Assembly: GCA_030148625.1 (NCBI GenBank)
Contig: JASBTC010000083.1
Location: 1-58,131, forward strand
DNA length: 58,131 nt
Origin: Sphingobium sp.
Lineage (GTDB): Bacteria; Pseudomonadota; Alphaproteobacteria; Sphingomonadales; Sphingomonadaceae
Direction of reading: 5' to 3'
The notes below the pieces were generated by a model. That model worked only from the letters and a program-made list of their open reading frames with translations. It had not been told where the DNA came from and did no database searches. This document shows, piece by piece, positions 26,052 through 35,003 of this stretch. The position numbers and the translations under genes were made by a program. Numbering within the stretch: position 1 is the stretch's first letter; every line of letters begins with the position of its first letter.

Positions 26052-27473
26052 CTAGAGCGCCGCGCGAACCAGCAGCACATAGCCGGCACCGAGCGCCGAA
26101 CAGGCGCCGAGAACCGGCAGCACGCCGACCTTGAACCGGAACACTGCGATGGCGGCGCCCAGCGCCAGCAATGCCGCCACGATGTTGAGCGAACCCCATA
26201 CCGGCACGTCGATCTCGCCGCCGGCGAACGGCACCATGCGCACCTGTGCGAACAGCGTATGGATCGCGAACCAGAGCGCGAGGTTGAGGATCACGCCGAC
26301 AACGGCCGCGGTGATGGCCGCCAGCGCCGAGGATAGCGCGCGGTTTCCGCGCAGCCGCTCGACAAAGGGGGCACCCGCGAAGATCCACAGGAAGCAGGGC
26401 AGGAACGTGACCCAGGTGGTGAGGATGGCGCCCAGGGTGGCGGCGACCAGCGGGGCGAGCGTGCCGCTGTCGCGGAACGCGGCGAGGAATCCGACGAACT
26501 GGGTGACCATGATCAGCGGTCCCGGCGTCGTCTCGGCCATGCCGAGCCCGTCGAGCATCTCGCCGGGCCTCAGCCAGCCGAACGTGTCGACCGCTTCCTG
26601 CGCGACATAGGCGAGCACGGCATAGGCGCCGCCAAAGGTCACCACCGCCATCTGGCTGAAGAAGGTGGCGATGCGGCTATACACATCGTCGGGGCCCAGA
26701 AGGACGAGCAGCGTCGCAACTGGTGCCAGCCAGAGGAACAGCAAGGCGCCGGAGATGCGCAACGACCAGCCGAGATTGGGGCGCGCATGATCGGGCAGGC
26801 CTTCGCCCAGCGCGGTGTCGCGGTCATAGACGGGGATCGCGCCGCCATTGCCGTGACCGCCGCCGCCCTGGAATGCGGCCAGCCCCGCGCGGCCGCCGAA
26901 ATAGCCGATCAGCGCCGCACCCAGCACGATCAGCGGGAACGGCGCGTCCAGAATGAAGATCGCGACGAAGGCGAGCGCCGCCAGCCCGCGCATGACATTG
27001 TTCTTGAGCGCGCGTGAGCCGACCCGGACGACCGCCTGCAGCACGATCGCCAGCACCGCGGCTTTCAGGCCGAAGAACAGGCCCTCGACCAGCGAGACAT
27101 TGCCGAGCAGCACATAGACATAGGAAAGCGCGAGGATGGCGAGGAAGCCGGGCAGCACGAATAATGCGCCCGCGATCAGCCCGCCTTTGGTCTTGTGGAG
27201 CAGCCAGCCGATATAGATGGCAAGCTGCTGGGCCTCGGGGCCGGGCAGCAACATGCAATAGTTGAGCGCGTGGAGGAAACGCTCCTCGCCGATCCATTTC
27301 TTCTCTTCGACCAGGATGCGATGCATCACCGCGATCTGGCCGGCGGGGCCGCCGAAGCTGAGCGCGGCGATCCGCGCCCAGACGCGCACCGCTTCGCCGA
27401 GCGGGATGCCGTGATCCTTCGGACGGATCGGGCTTTGTCCGGGTTCGGGACGTTGAAGCGCCGCGTCGGTCAT
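26052..27473 (-). CDS. chrA: Chromate efflux transporter ChrA
   Basis: A 473-residue, two-domain CHR-family inner membrane transporter exporting chromate. Each half begins with the family motif: FGGPAGQIAVMH near residue 40 and TFGGAYAVLAY near 278, followed by PGPEAQQLAIY and TPGPLIMVTQFVGF. About 10-12 transmembrane segments are visible. Its ATG overlaps the chrB stop (ATGA), so expression follows ChrB. Confidence 0.95.
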   Translation of the reverse strand: MTDAALQRPEPGQSPIRPKDHGIPLGEAVRVWARIAALSFGGPAGQIAVMHRILVEEKKWIGEERFLHALNYCMLLPGPEAQQLAIYIGWLLHKTKGGLIAGALFVLPGFLAILALSYVYVLLGNVSLVEGLFFGLKAAVLAIVLQAVVRVGSRALKNNVMRGLAALAFVAIFILDAPFPLIVLGAALIGYFGGRAGLAAFQGGGGHGNGGAIPVYDRDTALGEGLPDHARPNLGWSLRISGALLFLWLAPVATLLVLLGPDDVYSRIATFFSQMAVVTFGGAYAVLAYVAQEAVDTFGWLRPGEMLDGLGMAETTPGPLIMVTQFVGFLAAFRDSGTLAPLVAATLGAILTTWVTFLPCFLWIFAGAPFVERLRGNRALSSALAAITAAVVGVILNLALWFAIHTLFAQVRMVPFAGGEIDVPVWGSLNIVAALLALGAAIAVFRFKVGVLPVLGACSALGAGYVLLVRAAL

Positions 27474-28426
27474 TTGGCTCTCCGGCTGCTGAAAAAGGCA
27501 TGGAACTGGTCGAGCGCTTCGCCGCCCTTGGCGATGCGATCGAGATCGTCGTCGGTGGATGCGCAGATTCCCGACAGCATGGCGCCCAGGCCAAGCGCCT
27601 CGGGTCGATCGAATTTGCCGTCGCCGATATCGAGTTCGTGGATCATCTCGCCGATCGCGACGAGCGCATTGTCCTCTTCGAGGCCGAGGCGCGCGATGAA
27701 CGTCTCGAAGCTGCAGCGATCGCCTTCATGGGTGAATTCGGCATCGGCCATGTCGAAACGCAGCTCGCCATGCTCGGCGGCATGGCTTTTGCCATCGACG
27801 AAGCTGAAGACGGCATCGGGATCGATGAAACGGCGGATGAGCCAGGCACAGGCGATACGATCGACATGCACGCCGCGCCGCGTCACCCAGATCCTGTTGG
27901 TCAGCATGGCCGGGTCGGGCGTGTCGGCGGGGTCGGACCGGCTGATATCGGGATGCGCGTAGCGCTGCGTGTCGAGCTCCCGCAGCGCCGCCTCGGCTGC
28001 CTGCCGGCCGTGCGCGCCGAAGAAATCGAGCCTTTCGACCTCGACCAGCCGCTTTTGCAGGCGCTCGATCTCGATGCCGGTTGCCGGGCCCGTGTCGAGA
28101 AGGTTGCGCGCGGCCTGCGCGATTTCCTCATAGTCCGCATCGCGCGCCGCATCGAACAGGGCGCGCAGCTCGCTGTCGGAAAGCCCCGCGATCAGCCCGG
28201 CCTCGATCAATATGGCCTCGCCGCCGCCTTTGACGATCTCGTCCAGCAGCTCGCGAAAGGCGGTTTCGCTTTCCTCGCGCAGCGGCAGGACATGCACCGC
28301 ATTCTTGATCGGCACCGCCCCGATCGCCTGAAGCCGCCGCCAGACCTTCACCCGCAGATAGGGCGGCTTGGCTGGCAGCTGGTGCAGCAGGGCGAGCCAG
28401 CCGGAATCGGGCTTTGAAACTGTCAT
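27470..28426 (-). CDS. chrB: Chromate resistance regulator/protein ChrB
   Basis: A 318-residue protein with both ChrB halves: an N-terminal domain (GWLALLHQLPAKPPYLRVKVWRRL region, shown only in part by name here, with VHVLPL) and a C-terminal domain starting VTRRGVHVDRIACAWLIRRF. ChrB proteins act as chromate-responsive regulators or enhancers of resistance. It is the first gene of the minus-strand operon. Its start is only 23 bases from the likely start of the divergent porin gene at 28450, so the two promoters must overlap each other's coding ends. Confidence 0.92.
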   Translation of the reverse strand: MTVSKPDSGWLALLHQLPAKPPYLRVKVWRRLQAIGAVPIKNAVHVLPLREESETAFRELLDEIVKGGGEAILIEAGLIAGLSDSELRALFDAARDADYEEIAQAARNLLDTGPATGIEIERLQKRLVEVERLDFFGAHGRQAAEAALRELDTQRYAHPDISRSDPADTPDPAMLTNRIWVTRRGVHVDRIACAWLIRRFIDPDAVFSFVDGKSHAAEHGELRFDMADAEFTHEGDRCSFETFIARLGLEEDNALVAIGEMIHELDIGDGKFDRPEALGLGAMLSGICASTDDDLDRIAKGGEALDQFHAFFSSRRAK

Positions 28427-28449
28427 AGATCATGTATATCACAATCGTG

Positions 28450-29838
28450 ATGAAAAAGAAACATATGTATCATATTGCGGCGGCCTGCCTCGCGTCATGC
28501 GGCGCCGGGGCAGCGATGGCGCAGGATGCAAAATCCGGCCCGTTGCTCCACGACGCGCTCGGCGCGCCGGACGCACTGGTGATCTCGGGCTCGGTCCGCG
28601 CGCGGTACGAAACGCTCGACGGCCAGTCGCGCGCGGGGTTCGGCCCCGGTGACCAGCTCTACAGCGTGCGGTCGACGCTGCTCGCCGAATATCGCGGAGA
28701 CGGCCTTCGGATCGGGGCGGAACTCTATGACAGCCGCGCTTATGGCAGCGCGCCGAAGAGTGCGATCGGCACCGGCGAAGTCAATACGATGGAGCTGGTT
28801 CAGGCCTATATCGGCGCGGATATCGACGTGCCGTTCGGCAAGGGCAGCAAGGCCGGCCTGCAGCTCGGCCGGTTCATGCTCAATCTCGGATCGCGGCGCC
28901 TGGTCGCGGCCGACGATTATCGCAACACCACCAACGGCTATACCGGCGTGCGCGCCGATCTGCGCCTGCGCGACGGCAGTGCCGCGACCTTCATCTATAC
29001 CCTGCCGCAACTGCGCCTGCCCGACGACCTCCCCTCGATCCTCGACAATGAGAGCCGTTTCGATCGCGAGAGCTTCGATCTGCGGTTGTGGGGCGGCCTG
29101 GTCTCCAAACCGCGCGTGCTCGGTCGGGCCATGGCCGAGATCAGCTATTTCCGTTTGCAGGAACGCGATGGCCCCGGCCGTCCGACCCGCAACCGCGATC
29201 TCCACACGATCGGCACGCGGATCATGCGCGACGCCGCCGCCGGCAAGGTCGATTACGAAGTCGAGGCGATCTACCAGCTCGGTTCGATCCGGGCCTCGAC
29301 CGCGCCGGGCGCGGCCGCGCTCGACGTCTCGGCCTGGTTCCTGCATTTCGATGCCGGCTACAGCTTTCCCGGCGCGCTGAAGGCGCGGCTTTCGGTGGAA
29401 TATGATTATGCAAGCGGCGACGGCCCGGGCGGCGGCTTCGGACGGTTCGACACTTTGTTCGGCATGCGTCGCGCCGATCTGGCACCGGCGGGCATCTATG
29501 CGCAGATCGGCCGCGCGAATATCAGCACGCCCGGCATCAGGCTCGAGGTCGCGCCGACGCCGCGACTGGACGGCTTCATCGTCTATCGCGCGATGTGGCT
29601 CGCCGATCGCACCGACGCCTTTGCGACGACGGGCGTCCGCGACGCGACCGGACGGTCCGGCAGCTTTGCTGGGCACCAGGTCGAAGGGCGGCTGCGCTAT
29701 TGGCTCGTGCCGAAGCTGCTGCGCGGAGAGATCAATGCCGCGTGGATCGACAAGGGCCGGTTCCTCAGGACCGCGCCGAATGCGCCGCGGACCGGCGACA
29801 CCCATTATGCTTCCTTTGCGCTGACTGCGACCTTCTGA
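28450..29838 (+). CDS. Alginate-export family outer membrane porin
   Basis: About 462 residues. The N-terminus MKKKHMYHIAAACLASCG..AMAQD is a signal peptide, and ALVISGSVRARYE starts the beta-barrel typical of the AlgE-like alginate-export family (PF13372); QLGRFMLNLGSRRL and a final strand ending ALTATF are also typical. In sphingomonads such porins pass small organic compounds rather than alginate. Starts at 28432, 28450 and 28465 are all in frame; 28450 gives the best signal peptide. It is divergent from chrB. Confidence 0.83.
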   Translation: MKKKHMYHIAAACLASCGAGAAMAQDAKSGPLLHDALGAPDALVISGSVRARYETLDGQSRAGFGPGDQLYSVRSTLLAEYRGDGLRIGAELYDSRAYGSAPKSAIGTGEVNTMELVQAYIGADIDVPFGKGSKAGLQLGRFMLNLGSRRLVAADDYRNTTNGYTGVRADLRLRDGSAATFIYTLPQLRLPDDLPSILDNESRFDRESFDLRLWGGLVSKPRVLGRAMAEISYFRLQERDGPGRPTRNRDLHTIGTRIMRDAAAGKVDYEVEAIYQLGSIRASTAPGAAALDVSAWFLHFDAGYSFPGALKARLSVEYDYASGDGPGGGFGRFDTLFGMRRADLAPAGIYAQIGRANISTPGIRLEVAPTPRLDGFIVYRAMWLADRTDAFATTGVRDATGRSGSFAGHQVEGRLRYWLVPKLLRGEINAAWIDKGRFLRTAPNAPRTGDTHYASFALTATF

Positions 29839-29841
29839 TCG

Positions 29842-30546
29842 TCAGCCGCCGTCGCGTGAAACCGCTTCGCGCATCGCGCGGAGAAAGGCCTTGAGGCGCA
29901 GAAGCCCGAGGAAATCGAGCATCATCGGCAAGGCGGTCTGGAGCATCGCCGCCGCGCGGTCTTCGGCAATGCGTCCCGCGCTGCCCTCCAGAAAGACGCG
30001 AACCTCCTCGTTCGCGATCATCTCGGCCGCACGCTGATAGAAAGCTATGTTTTCGGGCGGAAAGCCCTGTTCCTCGATAAAGCCCGCCTGGCGGATATGG
30101 CCCCAGATTTCGACGAGCCTGGCATCGCCATGCGACAGCATCGCGCCATCCGGCGTATCGACGATCTCCACCATGCCCATCGCCGCGAATGTGCGTGCGT
30201 CATGATCCGCCATCGGCAGACGCTCGACCAGTTGGCGAAGCGTCACGCGCGGCGTTTCGTCGACACCGAAGCGCATTGCGAGCAACGTCTCCAGATGCTG
30301 ATAGACGCCGCTGGACGCGTGCGGCGCCAGCCCGCGACCTTCGAACAGATCGCCGATCTGGTCGAGCGTCAACCGCCCCTGACGCTGAAGATCCCGCACC
30401 GTCGCGATCGCGCGCACATGCCCCTCATCATAAACCGCTGCGTTGCGCGCCGGCCGGTGCGGTTCGGGAATCAGCTTCTTGCGCAGAAAGATGCGGATCA
30501 CTTCGCGATCGACGCCCGTACGGCGTTCCAGTTCCTGCATCTTCAT
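29842..30546 (-). CDS. MerR family transcriptional regulator
   Basis: About 234 residues. The N-terminal winged HTH has MQELERRTGVDREVIRIFLRK, and the PARNAAVYDEGHVRAIATVRDLQRQGRLTLDQIGDLF stretch (abbreviated) gives the MerR coil. The C-terminal two thirds lack the metal-binding cysteines of metal-sensing MerR proteins, so the inducer is probably organic. I chose ATG 30546 because the HTH starts there; a longer form from 30588 would run over the operator at 30591-30608. Divergent from the P450 gene. Confidence 0.83.
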   Translation of the reverse strand: MKMQELERRTGVDREVIRIFLRKKLIPEPHRPARNAAVYDEGHVRAIATVRDLQRQGRLTLDQIGDLFEGRGLAPHASSGVYQHLETLLAMRFGVDETPRVTLRQLVERLPMADHDARTFAAMGMVEIVDTPDGAMLSHGDARLVEIWGHIRQAGFIEEQGFPPENIAFYQRAAEMIANEEVRVFLEGSAGRIAEDRAAAMLQTALPMMLDFLGLLRLKAFLRAMREAVSRDGG

Positions 30547-30590
30547 TGGCGCGTCATACCGAAGCCATCCCGACGGTTGCAACCGCATCT

Positions 30591-30608
30591 ATCAACACAT
30601 GTGTTGAT
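30591..30608. promoter_or_regulatory. Operator-like palindrome, site 1 of 6 (MerR/P450 gap)
   Basis: ATCAACACATGTGTTGAT is a perfect 18-bp palindrome of the form TCAAC-N6-GTTGA. It lies in the shared gap between the MerR gene and the P450 gene, 87 bases before the P450 ATG. The same core recurs at five other promoter gaps up to 43513, one of them in front of the TetR gene at 34300. Confidence 0.75.
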
Positions 30609-30694
30609 TTTGTGATTGCGGCACGCCCTTCACGCGTGTTAGCTACACGCATAATAGAATCGAAGCGATGAAGCTCGGCGACCATTAGGATCAG

Positions 30695-31957
30695 ATGGAG
30701 AGAATCGTGGCGACCAATATCCCGGATGCATCGGCGCATGCGCAGCGCCCCGCGCATGTCCCCGCCGACAGAGTGTACGACATCGACATGTACGCGCTCG
30801 ACGGTATCGAGGAAGGCTATCACGAGGCCTGGAAGCGGGTTCAGCAGCCGGGTATCCCGGATATCGTCTGGACGCCGCGCACGGGCGGTCACTGGATCGC
30901 GACCAATGGCGATACCGTTCGCGAAATCTACAGCGATCCCACACGCTTCTCGAGCGAGAATATCTGGCTGCCCAAGGAAGCCGGCGAGAAATACGAGATG
31001 GTGCCGACGCGGATGGATCCGCCCGAACACACGCCGTATCGCAAGGCGCTCGACAAGGGCTTGAGCCTGGGCCAGATTCGCCACGTCGAAGATCGCGTCA
31101 GAAAGATCGCCGCCGATCTGGTCGACCAGATCGCGCCGCGCGGGCGCTGCGACTTCGCCGCCGATTATGCGAACGTCTTTCCGGTCAGGGTTTTTATGGC
31201 GCTGGCCGATCTGCCGATGGAAGACGTGCCGCGGCTTGCCGCCTTCGCCAAACAGATGACGCGTCCGGAAGGCGATACCCCCGAGCAGCAGGCAGCCACG
31301 CTGGAAGCGGGCAACAAGGGTTTCTTCGCTTATGTCGATCCGATCATCCGCGCCCGCCGCGGGGGGAGTGGCGTCGATCTGATCACGACGATGGTCAATG
31401 CCGAAATCGAGGGCCAACCGATCAGCCATGAGAAGGCGCTCGGCTTGGTGTCGTTGCTTCTGCTGGCCGGTCTCGACACCGTCGTCAATTTCCTGAGCTT
31501 CATGATGATCTATCTCGCCCGGCATCCAGAGCTGGTTGCGGAACTGCGCACTGACGAACTCAAGCTGAAGCGCAGCGCCGAAGAGATGTTCCGCCGCTTC
31601 CCGGTCGTTTCCGAAGCGCGCATGGTCGCGAAGGATCAGCACTATCGCGGCGCCGAGTTGAAACGCGGCGACATGATCCTGTTGCCGACGGCGCTGCATG
31701 GACTCGATGCCAGGGAAAACCACGACCCGCTTGTCGTCGATCTCGACCGGCGCGGAATCTCGCACTCCACCTTCGGCGGCGGTCCGCATCGCTGCGCCGG
31801 CCTGCATCTTGCCCGGATGGAGGCGATCGTGACGCTGGAGGAATGGCTGAAGCGGATTCCCGAGTTCCATCTGCAGGACGGCGCCCGGCCGATCTATCAT
31901 TCGGGCATTGTGGCGGCGGTGGACGATGTGCCGCTCGTCTGGCCGACCGCCGATTAG
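30695..31957 (+). CDS. Cytochrome P450, CYP101 (P450cam)-like
   Basis: A 420-residue class I bacterial P450. Haem ligand Cys at about 367 in [15 protein letters not shown]; acid-alcohol pair D261-T262 in [15 protein letters not shown], matching the I-helix of P450cam nearly letter for letter; ExxR ending at R300. Other P450cam-like segments are [19 protein letters not shown]-type [10 protein letters not shown] and [15 protein letters not shown]. The camphor-hydrogen-bonding Tyr96 of P450cam is kept (Tyr100), but Phe87 is Trp91. It would hydroxylate an unactivated C-H bond of a cyclic hydrophobic substrate. GTG 30707 is an alternative start. The ferredoxin follows 12 bases on. Confidence 0.92.
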   Translation: MERIVATNIPDASAHAQRPAHVPADRVYDIDMYALDGIEEGYHEAWKRVQQPGIPDIVWTPRTGGHWIATNGDTVREIYSDPTRFSSENIWLPKEAGEKYEMVPTRMDPPEHTPYRKALDKGLSLGQIRHVEDRVRKIAADLVDQIAPRGRCDFAADYANVFPVRVFMALADLPMEDVPRLAAFAKQMTRPEGDTPEQQAATLEAGNKGFFAYVDPIIRARRGGSGVDLITTMVNAEIEGQPISHEKALGLVSLLLLAGLDTVVNFLSFMMIYLARHPELVAELRTDELKLKRSAEEMFRRFPVVSEARMVAKDQHYRGAELKRGDMILLPTALHGLDARENHDPLVVDLDRRGISHSTFGGGPHRCAGLHLARMEAIVTLEEWLKRIPEFHLQDGARPIYHSGIVAAVDDVPLVWPTAD

Positions 31958-31969
31958 ACAACAACTGTC

Positions 31970-32287
31970 ATGACCATCATCACCGTAACGACCCGCGAAG
32001 GCGGGATCGAGCCGATCACCGCGACTGACGGATTGAGCCTGATGGAGGCGATCCGCGACGCCGGCCAGGACGGACTGCTGGCGCTGTGCGGCGGTTGCTG
32101 TTCCTGCGCGACCTGTCACGTCTTCGTGGATCCCGCCTTCGCCGACCGGCTATCGCCGATGAGCGAGGATGAGAATGATCTGCTCGACAGTTCATCGCAC
32201 CGGCGACCGTCGTCGCGCCTGTCGTGTCAGGTCACCATCCACGCCGCGCTTGAGGGCCTGGCTGTCGAGATTGCGCCCGAGGACTAA
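31970..32287 (+). CDS. 2Fe-2S ferredoxin, putidaredoxin-like
   Basis: A 105-residue adrenodoxin/putidaredoxin-type ferredoxin. The cluster cysteines lie in [10 protein letters not shown] (near 40-49) with the fourth in RLSCQVT (near 85); [10 protein letters not shown] before it matches the family. It should carry electrons to the P450 encoded 12 bases upstream. No ferredoxin reductase gene is present in the window, so the first electron-transfer partner must be encoded elsewhere. An unusual feature is the extra Cys in the GGCCSC segment. Confidence 0.92.
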   Translation: MTIITVTTREGGIEPITATDGLSLMEAIRDAGQDGLLALCGGCCSCATCHVFVDPAFADRLSPMSEDENDLLDSSSHRRPSSRLSCQVTIHAALEGLAVEIAPED

Positions 32288-32290
32288 ACC

Positions 32291-33409
32291 CTATCCATGC
32301 GCTAGGCGAACGCCGGGCTCGGCCAGCGCACGGCGCGAAACCACGCTCAAGCCGAAGCCTTCCAATGCCGTGAGTTTGGCGTTGCTCGATGTCAGCAGGA
32401 TCATCTCGCGCACGCCCAGGTCGATCAGGATCTGCGCGCCGATGCCATAGTCGCGATAGCCATGGGTGTCGGAATAGGCCTTGCGGTTGCCCTTCACGCG
32501 CTCCGAGATCGAGACCGGACTCGGATCGCGCACGAAGACGGCGACCGCCGGCCCGTCATAGTCCGCGAGCGCCCGCAATGCGGCCGGCACATAATCGCGA
32601 TGGGCCGCGCGCCAGCCCAGCACGTCCGCGGTCAGATCGAGCTGATGGACGCGAACGAGCGTGGGCTGCCCGGATTGCGGCGCATCGCGCACAAGCGCGA
32701 CATGCTCTCCGCCATCGATCGTGTTGCGATAGACGACGATGCGAAAATCGCCGTGCCAGCTGTCGAATGGCGCCTCGACGACGCGCTCGACCAGGGATTC
32801 GGAGCGGCGCCGATAGGCGATGAGATCGGCGATCGTGCCGATCTTCAGATCGTGCTGCCGCGCGAATGTGATGAGTTCCGGCAAGCGCGCCATGGATCCG
32901 TCGTCATTCATGATCTCGCAGATCACCCCTGCGGGGGTGAGGCCTGCGAGGCGCGAGATGTCGACCGCTGCCTCGGTGTGCCCCGCACGAACGAGGACAC
33001 CGCCCTCCCGCGCGACAAGCGGGAAGACATGCCCCGGCGAAACGATGTCGCCCGGCCCCTTGGAACCGTCGATGGCGACCGCGATCGTATGCGCCCGGTC
33101 ATGCGCCGAGATGCCGGTCGTGACGCCCTCGCGCGCCTCGATCGACACCGTGAATGCCGTGCCGTGCCCCGCTTCGTTGCGGGACGTCATCGGCGCCAGA
33201 TCGAGCTGGCGCGCGCGGTCGCCGGCGATGGCGAGGCAGATCAGGCCGCGCGCATGCATCGCCATGAAATTGATCGCGCGGGGAGTCGCGAATTGGGCGG
33301 GAATGATCACGTCGCCCTCATTCTCGCGATCGGGCGCGTCCACCAATATGTAGGGAAGGCCGTTGCGGGCATCCTCGATGATCTCTTCGATCGATGCGAT
33401 ATCGCTCAT
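32291..33409 (-). CDS. ribB: 3,4-dihydroxy-2-butanone-4-phosphate synthase (RibB), with degenerate GTP cyclohydrolase II-like C-terminus
   Basis: A 372-residue protein. The RibB domain is intact (about 1-205): DRENEGDVI, GHGTAFTVSIEAR, GISAHDRAHTI, HVFPLVAREGGVLVRAGHTEAAVD (abbreviated) and CEIMNDDGSMAR. The remaining part has the RibA fold but lacks the three zinc cysteines: the usual HSECLTGD-type site reads HQLDLTAD. So it makes the four-carbon riboflavin precursor but probably not the pyrimidine one. Its ATG overlaps the DUF2889 gene stop (ATGA). Together with three flavin monooxygenases and a flavin reductase in this region, it is probably a dedicated flavin-supply gene; a housekeeping copy is expected elsewhere. 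Confidence 0.9.
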   Translation of the reverse strand: MSDIASIEEIIEDARNGLPYILVDAPDRENEGDVIIPAQFATPRAINFMAMHARGLICLAIAGDRARQLDLAPMTSRNEAGHGTAFTVSIEAREGVTTGISAHDRAHTIAVAIDGSKGPGDIVSPGHVFPLVAREGGVLVRAGHTEAAVDISRLAGLTPAGVICEIMNDDGSMARLPELITFARQHDLKIGTIADLIAYRRRSESLVERVVEAPFDSWHGDFRIVVYRNTIDGGEHVALVRDAPQSGQPTLVRVHQLDLTADVLGWRAAHRDYVPAALRALADYDGPAVAVFVRDPSPVSISERVKGNRKAYSDTHGYRDYGIGAQILIDLGVREMILLTSSNAKLTALEGFGLSVVSRRALAEPGVRLAHG

Positions 33410-34197
33410 GATCCTGCTCCTTGCAGCCGTGCGGCGATGCGCGGCGGCGGGTTTTCGGGCGTTACCTCCGTCGTGAAATCGCGCACATAATCGAGAGTCC
33501 CGGTCGCCTGTTCCAGCCTGCTGCCGGAATAGCTCCAGCACATTCCGGCCATGCCTTCGGCATGGGCGAGCGGTGTCGGGTCGCCCTGATCGATGACATG
33601 TTCGCGTCCGCGTGCGACGAACAGCCCACGCTGCAGCATCGTCGCGGCGAGCAAGGCATCGCCATCGAACTCCGCCCGTGCCCAGGCCATGAAGCCTTTC
33701 ATCAGCGGCCGCTCCGCCAGCGCCGACGGCGTCACGATCCGGCGATGCGCGATCTGCCACCGGTGCATCGTGATGCCGTTGCGGGCGATCTCGATCCGGA
33801 CGGGTGACTCGATCTGGTCGGGGATGGCGATTTCCCAGAGCGCGGTGCGCCCGATCTGCGCCAGCGACCAGCAGGCGAGGTCGGCCAGATGCGTGCAGTT
33901 CGAGGATCGCGGAAGCCGGGCCAATGCCTCCGCCGCCGTGGTTGCGACGGGCAAGCCGATCAGCGCCGTCAGTCCCGCCATGGCGCCGCGGCAGGCCGTG
34001 TTCGGCGCACGCATGAAACCGGCATCGACCTCGGTCACCCGAACCCCGTCATGTGCGAGGGCCAGCCAATAGGAATGATGCGTGTCGTCGACCTGCGCGG
34101 TCATGCCGTCGGGGCCGGCAGAAAAATGCAGGCGCCGCCGATAGACACCGCGGCCATATCCGGGATTGCGCGGAAAATGCGCGAGCGTGCGATCCAT
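33406..34197 (-). CDS. DUF2889 domain-containing protein
   Basis: A 263-residue protein of unknown function with the DUF2889 signature: NPGYGRGVYRRRLHFSAGPDG at the N-terminus (shown up to here), HDGVRVTEVDAGFMRAPNTAC and CTHLADLACWSLAQ. I chose ATG 34197 because GGAGAGG lies just upstream; a longer frame reaches 34227. No signal peptide or membrane segment is seen. It is the first gene of a two-gene operon with ribB and its promoter gap holds operator-like site 2. DUF2889 proteins are often found with catabolic genes for hydrophobic compounds, but no activity is established to my knowledge. Confidence 0.78.
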   Translation of the reverse strand: MDRTLAHFPRNPGYGRGVYRRRLHFSAGPDGMTAQVDDTHHSYWLALAHDGVRVTEVDAGFMRAPNTACRGAMAGLTALIGLPVATTAAEALARLPRSSNCTHLADLACWSLAQIGRTALWEIAIPDQIESPVRIEIARNGITMHRWQIAHRRIVTPSALAERPLMKGFMAWARAEFDGDALLAATMLQRGLFVARGREHVIDQGDPTPLAHAEGMAGMCWSYSGSRLEQATGTLDYVRDFTTEVTPENPPPRIAARLQGAGS

Positions 34198-34237
34198 CTG
34201 CCTCTCCTGAAACATCAATGCGCACAATATGGCGGCT

Positions 34238-34257
34238 AGTCAACTCCTGTGTTGACT
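34238..34257. promoter_or_regulatory. Operator-like palindrome, site 2 of 6 (DUF2889/TetR gap)
   Basis: AGTCAAC-TCCTGT-GTTGACT is a 7-bp perfect dyad with a 6-base spacer. It lies 41 bases before the DUF2889 start and 43 bases before the TetR start at 34300, where an autoregulatory TetR operator is expected. Confidence 0.75.
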
Positions 34258-34299
34258 GATAGCCTTGTGGCGTGTCGACGGATAAGAGAACCGGATTGC

Positions 34300-34977
34300 A
34301 TGAGGGAAACAGCGGTGCCGAAAGTTAGCAACATATCCCGCCGTAGACTATCGGCGCTTGCAGAGGGCGGTTCGGATTATGCGGCGAAGCGCGAGGAACT
34401 GGTCCGGATCGCCGCGCAGTTGTTCAAGGAACAGGGATATCAATCCACGCGCCTAATCGATGTCGCCCGCGCCGCGGGGCTCGATCGCGCCACGGTCTAT
34501 TATTATTTCGGCAGCAAGGAAGAGCTGTTCCGCGAAACCGTGGAGGGCGTCCTCGACGCCAACATGCAGGAGGCGGAACGCCTGCTCGCCGATGAAGGGC
34601 TGAACTGGATCGAGCGGCTCCATGCAATCTATGTGCGCCTGATGGTGTCCTATGAGGAGAATTACCCGGCGACCTTCGTCTATATCCAGGAACAGATGCA
34701 TCAGGTCGGGGCGGAGGAGACCGTCTGGGCGCAGGAGATCATGAAGAAGACCCGCGCCTTCGACACCATGCTGATCACCTTCATCCGCGAAGCGATCGCC
34801 GCGGGCGAGCTCCGCAGCGACATTCCGCCCCGATTGGTCGAGAATGCTTTGTTCGGCATGCTCAACTGGACGCATCGCTGGTTCCAGCCCGGCAAGGGCA
34901 TGACGGGCAAGGAAGTCGCGGAAGCCTTCTGGTCGATATTCGTCAATGGCATGAAAACTGGGGCCGACGCCGCCTGA
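34300..34977 (+). CDS. TetR/AcrR family transcriptional regulator (candidate master regulator of the catabolic region)
   Basis: About 225 residues. HTH at roughly 30-75: AAQLFKEQGYQSTRLIDVARAAGLDRATVYYYFGSKEELF (abbreviated), the standard TetR DNA-binding unit. The C-terminal half, with NYPATFVYIQEQM and ALFGMLNWTHRWFQPG, resembles regulators of lipid/CoA-ester metabolism such as KstR2-like proteins, so an acyl-CoA inducer is plausible. I chose ATG 34300 because the upstream ATG at 34249 lies inside operator-like site 2. The dyad before it recurs five times in promoter gaps of this region, which suggests this protein represses the whole set. Confidence 0.87.
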   Translation: MRETAVPKVSNISRRRLSALAEGGSDYAAKREELVRIAAQLFKEQGYQSTRLIDVARAAGLDRATVYYYFGSKEELFRETVEGVLDANMQEAERLLADEGLNWIERLHAIYVRLMVSYEENYPATFVYIQEQMHQVGAEETVWAQEIMKKTRAFDTMLITFIREAIAAGELRSDIPPRLVENALFGMLNWTHRWFQPGKGMTGKEVAEAFWSIFVNGMKTGADAA

Positions 34978-35003
34978 TCGACGGCGCCGGCCAACACTGG
35001 ACG

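Noticed and set aside
26052..26060. CTAGAGCGC at the chrA stop as another repeat copy
   Set aside because: No hairpin follows or precedes it, so the match to the TAGAGC ends may be chance.
34249..34299. Upstream ATG for the TetR gene at 34249
   Set aside because: It lies inside the operator-like dyad and adds residues with no family counterpart; ATG 34300 is preferred.
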